Program-made: the position numbers and the translations under genes | In this document: in pieces, positions 20,405 to 26,791 of the stretch | How positions within the stretch are numbered: position 1 is the stretch's first letter | How the letters are laid out: every line of letters begins with the position of its first letter | Assembly (NCBI GenBank): GCA_964428325.1 | Contig: CAYRXU010000009.1 | Location: 1 to 29,192, forward strand | Origin: JBBSZK01 sp964428325 | GTDB taxonomy: Archaea; Nanobdellota; Nanobdellia; Pacearchaeales; GW2011-AR1 | DNA length: 29,192 bases | Reading direction: 5' to 3' | The notes under the pieces: generated by a model | What the model was told of the DNA's origin: nothing | The model's input: the letters and a program-made list of their open reading frames with translations, nothing else | The model's database searches: none

Positions 20405-22486
20405 ATGGTTAAATTGCATTGGATTGGAGTAGCAGCATTTTTGCTTTTTGCACTCTTTAGTGTACCTTCTGTATTGGCTAATGAAGTTCAGATTACTCAA
20501 TGTGGCACTTACACTCAGTCAGATACTACGTACCTGATCATGAATTCCTTGACACCCGCTCAGTTGAATGGCGATTGTTTGCTTTTCCTTGGCAACAATA
20601 TGGTTGTGACAAGCAGTGGAGCTCCTTTCCAGTCTATCACAAGCAACGGTCACCAGACATCAACCGGTCTTCGTGTTGAAGGCGAGAATGTAAGCGTTTC
20701 GAACCTAGTTATCAGAGGATTTGGCACTGGTGTGCGCGTATCTGTAAGTAATGATGTTCATCTTTCAAGTATTCTTGTTTTTGACAGTGAAGCTGGATTT
20801 AACTTCAACACTATGGATAATAGCACAATACAGGATGTTACGGCAGCTGGTGGCGGTACGCCTGTAATGACTGATGGTTTTGTTGTGACTACAAGCAATG
20901 GCAATCGATTCCTCTCTAACGGGGCTTCCCAGATTACTGGAACGTATCTTTCAATCTCTGGCTCAAGCGATAATGCTTTCATAGGCGGTTCATCTTCATT
21001 CTCTAATGCTGGCGTTTACATGCAAGGTGGGCGCAATAATGGCTTTGAGCAAATTTACCTTTCGGATGTTCAAGACAAGGCACTAGAGATTGGAGCAGGT
21101 TATAACCACTTCTTTGATGGTATCACTATTGAACACATCGGAAGCCATGGTCTGTTCATGGCAAACATGTTCAATAGCACCTTCAGCAATGTTAGCATGA
21201 CTGATTCTGAAGGTATGTTGCTTATCGGTACAAGATACAACAATTACACTAATTTCACGATCTCTGATGTTAATGGATGGGCTCTTGACTTGAGTGGAAC
21301 CACATCTGAGACATTCAATGGCCTTGACATTGCTAATGTAAATAATGGTGGAGTTGGTATTGCTGTTGAAGGCGGTGTTGGAGCTACTTTCAATGGATGC
21401 AGTGTTGTGAATGCTGATGATTCTGGTATTTCTCTTGAGAATACTGAAGATAACACTTTCAACGACTGTTTTCTTGATCATACTGATGGTCTTTCACTTA
21501 TCGGAAGCTCAAATAACACCTTCAGCAGTATGAGCGTATCTAATTCAGACGATATTTTTGGTTTTGTTGGCGTTCTTGTCTTGGCTAACTCTGAAGAAAA
21601 TATCTTTAATCAGCTTTCTATTGTTAATAGCACATGGACTGGTCTGCGCGTACAGAACAGCAACGGCAACACGTTTGCAGATATTATGATTAACGGCACT
21701 AACAATGATGCTGTTGTTATAGATGGTCTCGCTAGCGCAAACTCACTTACGCGCCTTGCTGTTGAAGGCACTGCGGCAGGATACTTTGATGTTCAGCAGT
21801 CTTCAGCCCGAGATACTCGCTTTATTGACAGCGCAATTGGCAAATACCTTGTAGTTGACAGCAATTTCAGCTTTGTAAAGAATGGAATTGGGCAGATTAG
21901 AATGATTGATCTTGTGAGCGCGCAGGGTGCGAGCTTGAGTGATGTATTCCAGTTCAGCTCTAACTTACTCACTTTTGAGGGCAATGAAAGCTTTAGCAAC
22001 AAGAGCGCTGAAGTTACACTATATGGTTTGCCAACTGGAAGAATCAATCATGCTATCCTTCGCAATGAAGTTGTATGCGATACAAGTATTTGCACAGCTA
22101 TCAGCATCGATGGCGAGACAGCAGTCTTCCTTGTTAATGAGACCGGTAATTATTCAATCAGAAGCGAAGATGCTCCTGCTCCAAGCACCAATAGTGGTGG
22201 AGGTGGAGGCGGCGGAGGAGGCGGTGGCGGTTCTAGATCAACAGTCACACGAACTAACAACACGGTAACGCCTTTGTCGAATACAAATAGTACACCTAGC
22301 ACAAATAACACTGTTGACGGTGATGTAGCATTGACAGGCAATGCAGCTGGCCAGGGTCTTGGCAAGAAATCACTTTGGGTAATTGTTATTGTTGTTGTAG
22401 CACTTGCAATTGCTTCGGCAGCAGTCTTCTATGTTAGAAAGATGAAAGCCAATGGTGCGAATGTTGCACCTCATATGAAGAATTAA
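20405..22486 (+). CDS. surface protein: NosD-like parallel beta-helix, Gly linker, C-terminal anchor
   Basis: The 693-residue protein has a signal peptide ending SVPSVLA (about 19-25). Residues about 50-500 form a right-handed parallel beta-helix, seen as repeated turns such as NTFNDC, NNTFSSM and ENIFNQL, about 22-25 residues each (NosD/PbH1 type). A smaller beta domain follows, then a run of 12 glycines (598-609), a Ser/Thr/Asn-rich linker and one membrane helix (about 657-677) with a basic cytoplasmic tail. Many NxS/T sequons suggest N-glycosylation. It is probably a glycosylated cell-surface protein, for cell contact or glycan binding. Enzyme activity is not evident. Its stop abuts the next convergent gene's stop directly. 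Confidence 0.9.
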   Translation: MVKLHWIGVAAFLLFALFSVPSVLANEVQITQCGTYTQSDTTYLIMNSLTPAQLNGDCLLFLGNNMVVTSSGAPFQSITSNGHQTSTGLRVEGENVSVSNLVIRGFGTGVRVSVSNDVHLSSILVFDSEAGFNFNTMDNSTIQDVTAAGGGTPVMTDGFVVTTSNGNRFLSNGASQITGTYLSISGSSDNAFIGGSSSFSNAGVYMQGGRNNGFEQIYLSDVQDKALEIGAGYNHFFDGITIEHIGSHGLFMANMFNSTFSNVSMTDSEGMLLIGTRYNNYTNFTISDVNGWALDLSGTTSETFNGLDIANVNNGGVGIAVEGGVGATFNGCSVVNADDSGISLENTEDNTFNDCFLDHTDGLSLIGSSNNTFSSMSVSNSDDIFGFVGVLVLANSEENIFNQLSIVNSTWTGLRVQNSNGNTFADIMINGTNNDAVVIDGLASANSLTRLAVEGTAAGYFDVQQSSARDTRFIDSAIGKYLVVDSNFSFVKNGIGQIRMIDLVSAQGASLSDVFQFSSNLLTFEGNESFSNKSAEVTLYGLPTGRINHAILRNEVVCDTSICTAISIDGETAVFLVNETGNYSIRSEDAPAPSTNSGGGGGGGGGGGGSRSTVTRTNNTVTPLSNTNSTPSTNNTVDGDVALTGNAAGQGLGKKSLWVIVIVVVALAIASAAVFYVRKMKANGANVAPHMKN
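22196..22231 (+). repeat. 12-glycine tract coded with mixed codons
   Basis: Twelve Gly codons in a row use GGT, GGA and GGC in irregular order, so the tract is kept at protein level and is not a simple nucleotide slippage repeat. It separates the beta domain from the anchor. Confidence 0.9.
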
Positions 22487-22921
22487 TTATCTTTGAGGAT
22501 ACTGTTTTAGCTGGAATCTGTAGCAACCTTCTCTTAATTCTTTGCGTGTGACGTTTGGACGTATTGGTTCTTGAACGTCTAAGATAGAAGCCAATTCCCT
22601 TAGAATCTCATCGTGGTACGTCAGATCCTTTCCCTCGTTTCTCTTCACCCAATCTGTGAATGCTTGTTGCGCAGTTACCCTTTCTTTTCCCGAATCTGTT
22701 GATTTCTGTGATTGCCCGTATTGCTGTTCTCTGAACCTAGCACAACCCCTACGGAATAAGTCTCTATCTAAAGGAGTAATTGTCAGTTTGTCAATAGAAA
22801 CGCCATAGGATGCTGCAATAGGAGTAATGTATTCCGGATGCCACCAACATCTATCATGTCCCTGGGTTGCCGCCCATTGTTTGAGAATTATTCTTACTTC
22901 TGCATCTGCTTCAGGTTCCAT
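22487..22921 (-). CDS. hypothetical protein built of two diverged repeats
   Basis: The 144-residue soluble protein consists of two similar halves. Repeat 1 has W16, H28 and RRGCARFREQQYGQ (57-70). Repeat 2 has W91, H103 and REGCYRFQLKQYPQ (130-143). The W-to-H spacing is 12 in both, and C-to-Y spacing is 8 in both. The family is not recognised. Its ATG overlaps by one base the stop of the PEP-CTERM-like gene (TAATG), so the two are probably translationally coupled. The stop is abutted by the surface-protein stop (TAATTA at 22484-22489). Confidence 0.8.
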   Translation of the reverse strand: MEPEADAEVRIILKQWAATQGHDRCWWHPEYITPIAASYGVSIDKLTITPLDRDLFRRGCARFREQQYGQSQKSTDSGKERVTAQQAFTDWVKRNEGKDLTYHDEILRELASILDVQEPIRPNVTRKELREGCYRFQLKQYPQR

Positions 22922-23373
22922 TATCGTCTCATTCGTCTCGCAGCAGCCAAGGCGCCTAAGCCCAGGAGGGGTAATGCTCCTGGAGTAGGCACGGTGTCGA
23001 TATTGGCAGAATATTCGTCGGCGTAGTGGTTTTGTGATGATACGGGACCGACTTCGAAATGGAATGTGTAGGTATTTACTCTTGAGGCGAGTGGCATGGG
23101 CGTTCTATCGTTCCAGTCGCGGCCCGATACGTATTGGGCGAAGTATTGCTGTTCTCTCCATGTTAGGTCGATTCCGATGATAGGTCGCATATCTGGGCGA
23201 ACTTCGCTCTCTGAAGGGGCTGTTTTTGGGCTTATAGGAATAAGACTCTCTTGAGCAAGGCGTTGTAGCTCAGATGGAGGGTAAGGAGTGATGTAAATAT
23301 CTTCAGCTCGGGCGGTAGAAGCTAATGTAGATGCTGCGAGAGCGACTGTCGCGATTGGGGCCGCGAATTTCAT
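22921..23373 (-). CDS. secreted protein with PEP-CTERM-like sorting tail
   Basis: From the ATG at 23373 the 150-residue protein has a signal peptide (MKFAAPIATVALAA to STARA), a mature beta-type domain with conserved aromatic residues (WREQQYF, TYTFHFEVG) and a tripartite C-terminus: VPTPG, a hydrophobic helix (ALPLLGLGALAAA) and RRMRR. This is the pattern of PEP-CTERM/exosortase or archaeosortase substrates. A longer reading from 23424 overlaps the GIY-YIG gene; TATA spacing (24 nt) favours 23373. It is coupled to the downstream repeat protein. No sorting enzyme lies in this window. Confidence 0.8.
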   Translation of the reverse strand: MKFAAPIATVALAASTLASTARAEDIYITPYPPSELQRLAQESLIPISPKTAPSESEVRPDMRPIIGIDLTWREQQYFAQYVSGRDWNDRTPMPLASRVNTYTFHFEVGPVSSQNHYADEYSANIDTVPTPGALPLLGLGALAAARRMRR

Positions 23374-23391
23374 AGTAAAATGTGGTTTTGA

Positions 23392-23402
23392 GGGTATAAA
23401 AC
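23392..23402 (-). promoter_or_regulatory. TATA box selecting the ATG at 23373
   Basis: The minus strand reads GTTTTATACCC, centred 24 nt upstream of the ATG at 23373 and downstream of the alternative upstream start at 23424. Confidence 0.6.
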
Positions 23403-23417
23403 GATTGTGGTAATGAG

Positions 23418-23783
23418 TCACCAACCAAGAAATTTTCTAGCACCCTTCTTGGCGATTCCTATCTTGTGCTCTCGGGGAAGAGATTTGATGGTTTTCTCGG
23501 CTTTGAATCTGTTTCTTGAGAAAATACTACCCAGGATATCAAATCTAATGCCTCGTCCTGTGTAGTGATTTGTTTCACCTCTCTTCTGATAACCCATATG
23601 CTCCCTAACTCTTGTCCTTACAGATCGTCTCGTCTGACCAGTGTAGATCGTTTTCTTACCACTTGGAAATGTTACTTGCCCAATGTAGACCTTTCCTGCT
23701 TTTGACTTGCAGCCATAGTAGCAAGTCTTACATGATCCGTTAACATATTTTGTGTAAGCCCCACATTTTATGCAACTTGGCAT
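23418..23783 (-). CDS. GIY-YIG nuclease-like protein with N-terminal zinc ribbon
   Basis: The 121-residue protein begins with two CxxC knuckles (C4, C7, C18, C21), likely a small Zn ribbon. GIY-YIG elements follow: KVYIGQV (31-37), TIYTGQTRRS (45-54), then RTRVREHM (56-63) with the Arg and His expected near the active site. The basic tail (KKGARKFLGW) may bind nucleic acid. The catalytic Glu is not clearly placed. Relatives include UvrC-N, restriction and homing nucleases and stand-alone YhbQ-like proteins. No mobile element is visible. A TATA element lies 26 nt before the ATG. Confidence 0.75.
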   Translation of the reverse strand: MPSCIKCGAYTKYVNGSCKTCYYGCKSKAGKVYIGQVTFPSGKKTIYTGQTRRSVRTRVREHMGYQKRGETNHYTGRGIRFDILGSIFSRNRFKAEKTIKSLPREHKIGIAKKGARKFLGW

Positions 23784-23804
23784 GAATTATCTTAGATTCC
23801 GAAG

Positions 23805-23813
23805 ATTATAAGG
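23805..23813 (-). promoter_or_regulatory. TATA box of the GIY-YIG gene
   Basis: The minus strand reads CTTATAATC, centred 26 nt upstream of the ATG at 23783. Confidence 0.55.
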
Positions 23814-23830
23814 ATTTGTGATTTTTCGAA

Positions 23831-23839
23831 AGCTTTAAG
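23831..23839 (+). promoter_or_regulatory. TATA-like element selecting the ATG at 23862
   Basis: AGCTTTAAG is centred 26-27 nt upstream of the second ATG at 23862 and only about 12 nt upstream of the first ATG at 23847. The second ATG is preferred. Confidence 0.5.
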
Positions 23840-23861
23840 AAGGTTCATGGAAAAAGTAGAC

Positions 23862-24371
23862 ATGGCAAAACAATCGCTTGTGGTTACTTCTGCAGGTAGA
23901 GATAGATTACTTGAGAAGAGTGCAGGATCTCGTGAGTACTTGATAGATAAATTGGGAGATATTGGTGCGGCTGCACGTGATAATCGTGGAGAAGTAATAG
24001 ATAATGGGGCGATGGTAAATGCCGAGCTTGATTTGATGGTGGCTGGTTCACGTTTTGCATTAAATAGTTGCGATCTTGCTAGATTAATACTTCGCGAATA
24101 TCCTCAAGCCGAAGGGTTTAATGGTGTTGCAGGCTATGGGACTCTTGTTAAATATTTAGATGGAGATTCGGAAGAATCCATTAAGATTGTTTGCTCGCCT
24201 GATTCAGACCCAACACGATATGAAGACAGAGCTGCTTATGAGTCTCCTTTGGCAAGGGCATTTGAGGGTAAGAAGGCAGGAGATTCTGTTGTTTTTGCAA
24301 GACCTCGTGGTCCACCAGCAATTTACAAAATAACAGGAGTCTATCCTCTTACTCCTGCTGATTTGGCTTAA
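23862..24371 (+). CDS. GreA/GreB-like transcript cleavage factor family protein
   Basis: From the ATG at 23862 the 169-residue protein has a Gre layout: an N-terminal helical region (about 10-80), with acidic residues at a possible hairpin tip (RGEVIDN, 42-48), and a C-terminal FKBP-like domain with GTLVKYLDGDSEESIKIV (93-110), YESPLARAFEGKKAGDSV (126-143) and a final PPAIYKITGV. The SPLARAF/GKKAGD segment is the best Gre signature. In bacteria Gre factors stimulate cleavage of backtracked RNA by RNA polymerase; archaea generally use TFS, so this copy is notable. An Rnk-like role is an alternative. The in-frame ATG at 23847 would add five residues. Confidence 0.75.
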   Translation: MAKQSLVVTSAGRDRLLEKSAGSREYLIDKLGDIGAAARDNRGEVIDNGAMVNAELDLMVAGSRFALNSCDLARLILREYPQAEGFNGVAGYGTLVKYLDGDSEESIKIVCSPDSDPTRYEDRAAYESPLARAFEGKKAGDSVVFARPRGPPAIYKITGVYPLTPADLA

Positions 24372-24378
24372 TTAGAAA

Positions 24379-24825
24379 TTACTTCTTATCTTTCCAAGCT
24401 ACGAAACCAATAGTTACAAGGTAGATGAGACCGCCCACGTATGGGATGATTGCTAGGATTGCAAGCCAGCCAGGGTAATGTCTCTTCTCAAACACGCGCC
24501 ATGTTGCGATGATAAGCAGTACGGTTATGGCTATCCATCCTAGTATTGGTACGAGGAAGAGGAATACCCAAGCCCAGTGGAAGCCGCCGAGCTGGAGGAT
24601 CATGGCTACATTTGCGAATGGAATCCAAGCAAGCCAGGCCTTCTTGTGTTTGAGCTTTTGTGCAATTGTTTGCCATGCGAAAGCGAAGTATGCGTAAAGA
24701 AGAATGCCTATAACGAATGCTGCGAATAGACCTAATGCAAAGAATACGCCAAATGCTCCTCCCCAGAAACCTGATGCAAATGCTTGTGCGCTTTCAGGGC
24801 TGAACATCACCTCGGGTATTGCCAT
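24379..24825 (-). CDS. multi-pass membrane protein, DUF5684-like
   Basis: The 148-residue protein has four predicted membrane helices (about 20-50, 66-79, 84-108 and 118-142). The second carries KKAWLAWIPFANVAMILQLGG, followed by WAWVFLFLVPILGW and HYPGWLAILAIIPYVGGLI, ending with GFVAWKDKK. The repeated WIPF/P-x-x-G pattern matches small uncharacterised membrane proteins common in DPANN archaea and some bacteria. Function is unknown. A TATA element lies 25 nt from the ATG. The stop is 7 nt from the Gre-like stop on the other strand. Confidence 0.8.
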   Translation of the reverse strand: MAIPEVMFSPESAQAFASGFWGGAFGVFFALGLFAAFVIGILLYAYFAFAWQTIAQKLKHKKAWLAWIPFANVAMILQLGGFHWAWVFLFLVPILGWIAITVLLIIATWRVFEKRHYPGWLAILAIIPYVGGLIYLVTIGFVAWKDKK

Positions 24826-24844
24826 AGTGTGTAGAATGAAGAAG

Positions 24845-24855
24845 AGTATAAAAAT
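24845..24855 (-). promoter_or_regulatory. TATA box of the 24825 membrane protein gene
   Basis: The minus strand reads ATTTTTATACT, centred 25 nt upstream of the ATG at 24825; it lies between the stop of the next gene and this start. Confidence 0.6.
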
Positions 24856-24861
24856 ATTACC

Positions 24862-25071
24862 CTATAGGCCGAGAAGCTTGTGCACGACGAAAGCGGGCCA
24901 AGCAATTGCTTTGATTACGCCCCATACGCCCATCCAGAAACCCGTTGCCTGTTGAATGTTATAGATTGCTGCTCCGATAAAACCTAGACCATAGAGTGTG
25001 CATCCTGAACCCCAGTTCTTTGCGCTGTTGCATGAGCAATTGCAGCAACTCTCTTCCGATCTCTTTACCAT
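24862..25071 (-). CDS. small Cys-rich membrane protein
   Basis: The 69-residue product begins MVKRSEESCCNCSCNSAKN, a hydrophilic stretch with four cysteines, then C24 and YGLGFIGAAIYNIQQATGF and a second hydrophobic segment with GVIKAIAWPAFVVHKLLG. Two hydrophobic segments are likely, and the C-rich head could bind metal. I recall similar small YGLGFIGA proteins in DPANN archaea, but cannot verify this here. It is separated from the next minus gene by only 36 nt. A TATA element is 26 nt upstream of the ATG. Confidence 0.7.
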   Translation of the reverse strand: MVKRSEESCCNCSCNSAKNWGSGCTLYGLGFIGAAIYNIQQATGFWMGVWGVIKAIAWPAFVVHKLLGL

Positions 25072-25092
25072 GACTGTTAACGTCTTGTCTTA

Positions 25093-25102
25093 CATTTAAA
25101 TC
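25093..25102 (-). promoter_or_regulatory. TATA box of the small Cys-rich membrane gene
   Basis: The minus strand reads GATTTAAATG, centred 26 nt upstream of the ATG at 25071. Confidence 0.55.
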
Positions 25103-25114
25103 TTGCGACCGAAA

Positions 25115-25124
25115 GCTTTAAAGC
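25115..25124 (+). promoter_or_regulatory. palindromic TATA element GCTTTAAAGC of the cyclophilin leader
   Basis: A perfect 10-bp palindrome. A start site 25 nt on would fall near 25145, where the 54-nt hairpin begins. This would give a leader of about 59 nt for the cyclophilin gene. Confidence 0.5.
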
Positions 25125-25144
25125 AGCTCATTTATCATTCTGAC

Positions 25145-25198
25145 TATAGGCGTGGGGGAGATAGATCCCTAAGTTCTAACCCCTCCCCCTTGCTTATG
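25145..25198 (+). ncRNA. 54-nt stem-loop in the cyclophilin leader, structured RNA candidate
   Basis: Arms 25145-25160 and 25183-25198 pair over 16 positions with one T-T mismatch (25153/25190) and three G-T wobbles; the upper part is five consecutive G-C pairs (25154-25158 with 25185-25189). The 22-nt loop (25161-25182) holds another CCC tract that could pair with the same G run. It begins at the predicted transcription start and ends 5 nt before the ATG at 25204. It may be a cis-regulatory leader or a stand-alone small RNA. No known RNA family is recognised. Confidence 0.6.
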
Positions 25199-25203
25199 TG
25201 ATT

Positions 25204-25871
25204 ATGAAAAAGACAGTGATATGGAGTGTGGGCGGAATATTTTTAATAGCACTTGTTATTACCCTTCTTGTTACCATGACATCATCTGCACATCGTGTAA
25301 GGCTAGAAACGACTGAAGGCGACATTGTTATTGAACTCGCGCAGAATATGCCAATCACAACTGGAAATTTTGAGAAGTTAGTGAAGCAAGGATATTACGA
25401 TAATACCATATTCCATAGGGTTATTGAGGATTTTATGATTCAAGGCGGAGATCCAACTGGAACAGGTCGAGGTGGACCTGGATATCAGATTAAGGATGAG
25501 TTTGTACAAGGGAGTACAAATGTTCGAGGCACAATAAGTATGGCGAATGCTGGACCAGGTACGGGAGGAAGCCAATTTTTCATCAATGTTGTAGATAATA
25601 CTTTCTTGGACTGGGACAAGCCACCAGCGTCAAGCAGACATCCTGCATTCGGTCATGTTGTTGAAGGCATGGATGTGGTAGATAAGATTGCAGGCGTTGA
25701 AACTGATAGAAATGATAAGCCTTTGAAGGAAGTTAAGATTATCAAGGCTACAATGGTTANNNNNNNNNNNNNNNNNNNNNNNNNNNNNNNNNNNNNNNNN
25801 NNNNNNNNNNNNNNNNNNNNNNNNNNNNNNNNNNNNNNNNNNNNNNNNNNNNNNNNNNNATGGTTAAGTAA
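25204..25871 (+). CDS. membrane-anchored cyclophilin-type peptidyl-prolyl isomerase (crosses an assembly gap)
   Basis: The protein starts MKKTVIWSVGGIF with one hydrophobic segment (about 6-26), a signal anchor placing the domain outside. The cyclophilin domain then shows ETTEGDIVIEL, FHRVIEDFMIQGGDP, GTGRGGPGY, NVRGTISMANAGPG, GSQFFINV and HPAFGHVVEGMDVVDKI. The frame meets 100 Ns at 25760. Merging the identical ATGGTTA ends (25753-25759 and 25860-25866) gives ...KATMVK and TAA at 25869-25871, a normal cyclophilin end, for 186 residues. An upstream GTG at 25198 would add two residues. It probably assists folding of exported proteins. Confidence 0.9.
25760..25859. other. assembly gap of exactly 100 N
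   Basis: A fixed run of 100 Ns with ATGGTTA on both sides, inside the last codons of the cyclophilin gene. Probably a placeholder at overlapping contig ends. Confidence 0.95.
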
Positions 25872-25895
25872 AAGGTTATCCCATTTTGTGTGTGA

Positions 25896-25905
25896 CGTTT
25901 AAATG
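25896..25905 (+). promoter_or_regulatory. TATA box selecting the ATG at 25927
   Basis: CGTTTAAATG is centred 26 nt upstream of the ATG at 25927 and overlaps the earlier in-frame ATG at 25903, which therefore is unlikely to be transcribed from this promoter. Confidence 0.55.
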
Positions 25906-25926
25906 CGTCTCTTACAAATAGTGTAT

Positions 25927-26211
25927 ATGGATGGACTTGTTCTTGCTGGCCTTCTTGGAGGGATCGGTGGGTTGACTAGAGGGGTTGTAGGGTTATTGAA
26001 GGCGTTGTCGATGCGCCGTCGGATATTATGGTTCTACTATTTTGTGACAGTGACTGTCGCAGTGATTATTGGTGTGTTTGTGGGGATTGTGTTTAACTTT
26101 GATACTCGACTCTCTTTACTTTCTGGATATGCTGGAACTGACATCCTGGAAGGGATCTACAAAAGTTTCGCTGTGCAGAAAGTATATAATGTACCAAAAA
26201 CTAAGAAGTAA
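25927..26211 (+). CDS. small membrane protein, holin-like in shape
   Basis: From the ATG at 25927 the 94-residue product has MDGLVLAGLLGGIGGLTRGVV split over a first hydrophobic segment, RRRILWF, a second hydrophobic helix (VTVTVAVIIGVFVGIVF) and an end with LLSGYAGTDILEGIYKSF and a basic tail. The two-helix, Gly-rich form and GYAGTDILEG segment recall phage-type holins, but this is only a resemblance. It is the first gene of a three-gene plus-strand unit (25927, 26214, 26435). An ATG at 25903 lies within the TATA element. Confidence 0.65.
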   Translation: MDGLVLAGLLGGIGGLTRGVVGLLKALSMRRRILWFYYFVTVTVAVIIGVFVGIVFNFDTRLSLLSGYAGTDILEGIYKSFAVQKVYNVPKTKK

Positions 26212-26213
26212 TC

Positions 26214-26453
26214 ATGGTGGTGTTTCTTGAATTTCTCGCAGATTTCGTTATTGCGATGTTCACAATTATTTCAGGGCTTGTTGGCGTGTTCATCTTCTTG
26301 CTTATGGTGCTTACTGGCTGGATCGAGCGCAAGCAAAAACCAATCTCCTCGAAAATACTCCTTATCGGGGGCATGGGCATGCTCATCATCTGGCTTTGGA
26401 TCAGAATTATCTTCACGATCGGAGGTAATCCGGCGTGGCTAGCAACGACTTAA
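26214..26453 (+). CDS. small two-helix membrane protein
   Basis: The 79-residue product has a long hydrophobic first helix (about 5-34), a charged loop (WIERKQKPISSK) and a second hydrophobic helix (about 48-66). It starts 2 nt after the previous stop and overlaps the next gene by 19 nt, so it is likely co-translated with both. No family is recognised. Function is unknown. Confidence 0.7.
   Translation: MVVFLEFLADFVIAMFTIISGLVGVFIFLLMVLTGWIERKQKPISSKILLIGGMGMLIIWLWIRIIFTIGGNPAWLATT
26420..26426 (+). promoter_or_regulatory. Shine-Dalgarno deciding the GTG start at 26435
   Basis: CGGAGGT, with GGAGGT at 26421-26426, lies 8 nt before the GTG at 26435, inside the preceding gene. It is one of the two strong Shine-Dalgarno sites in the window and supports the internal overlapping start. 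Confidence 0.65.
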
Positions 26454-26791
26454 TCAAGTTTATCAAAGAAGCGCGGAAACGAGGTTTTGATGACCACGAG
26501 ATTCGAGATCCGCTGATTGAAAGAGGTTGGTCTCCTGACGAGGTTGAGGCTGCATTCTCCCTTGTGAAGGAGAAGTTACCGACGCATAAACATCGCGTGT
26601 GCACTTATGTTGATGATTCTGTTTTTTGTAAGCTTGAACAGCGTGCACGCAAGAATATGTTCACGCTGGACGAGCAGATTGCGGATATTTTGCGCAGAAG
26701 CGTTATCAATACGCGTATTGGGACAAGAGCTCCAGAGAAATTGGATGACTTGCTTGTAGGATTATTTTCCAGAAAGACAAGGAAGCGCTGA
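26435..26791 (+). CDS. small helical protein with a ribbon-helix-helix-like C-terminal part
   Basis: The 118-residue protein starts at a GTG with a helical segment (LIKFIKEARKRGFDDHEIRD, then RGWSPDEVEAAF), a small helix-turn-helix-like unit found at the N-terminus of many DPANN proteins. After a linker comes HRVCTYVDDSVFCKLEQRAR and MFTLDEQIADILRRSV, where a short strand and two helices fit a ribbon-helix-helix fold. It could be a DNA-binding regulator of its membrane-protein operon, but no operator is shown. Its 3' end overlaps the convergent gene by 30 nt. Confidence 0.65.
   Translation: MASNDLIKFIKEARKRGFDDHEIRDPLIERGWSPDEVEAAFSLVKEKLPTHKHRVCTYVDDSVFCKLEQRARKNMFTLDEQIADILRRSVINTRIGTRAPEKLDDLLVGLFSRKTRKR

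Noticed and set aside
22196..22231. Glycine tract as a phase-variable repeat
   Set aside because: Codons are mixed, so no uniform nucleotide repeat for slippage is present.
25145..25198. Hairpin as a terminator of the small Cys-rich membrane gene
   Set aside because: That gene runs in the opposite direction, away from the hairpin; the element is upstream of both genes.
25760..25902. Cyclophilin read through the N run into a different C-terminus
   Set aside because: Depends on the literal 100 Ns; the merged joint gives a natural stop and homologous ending.
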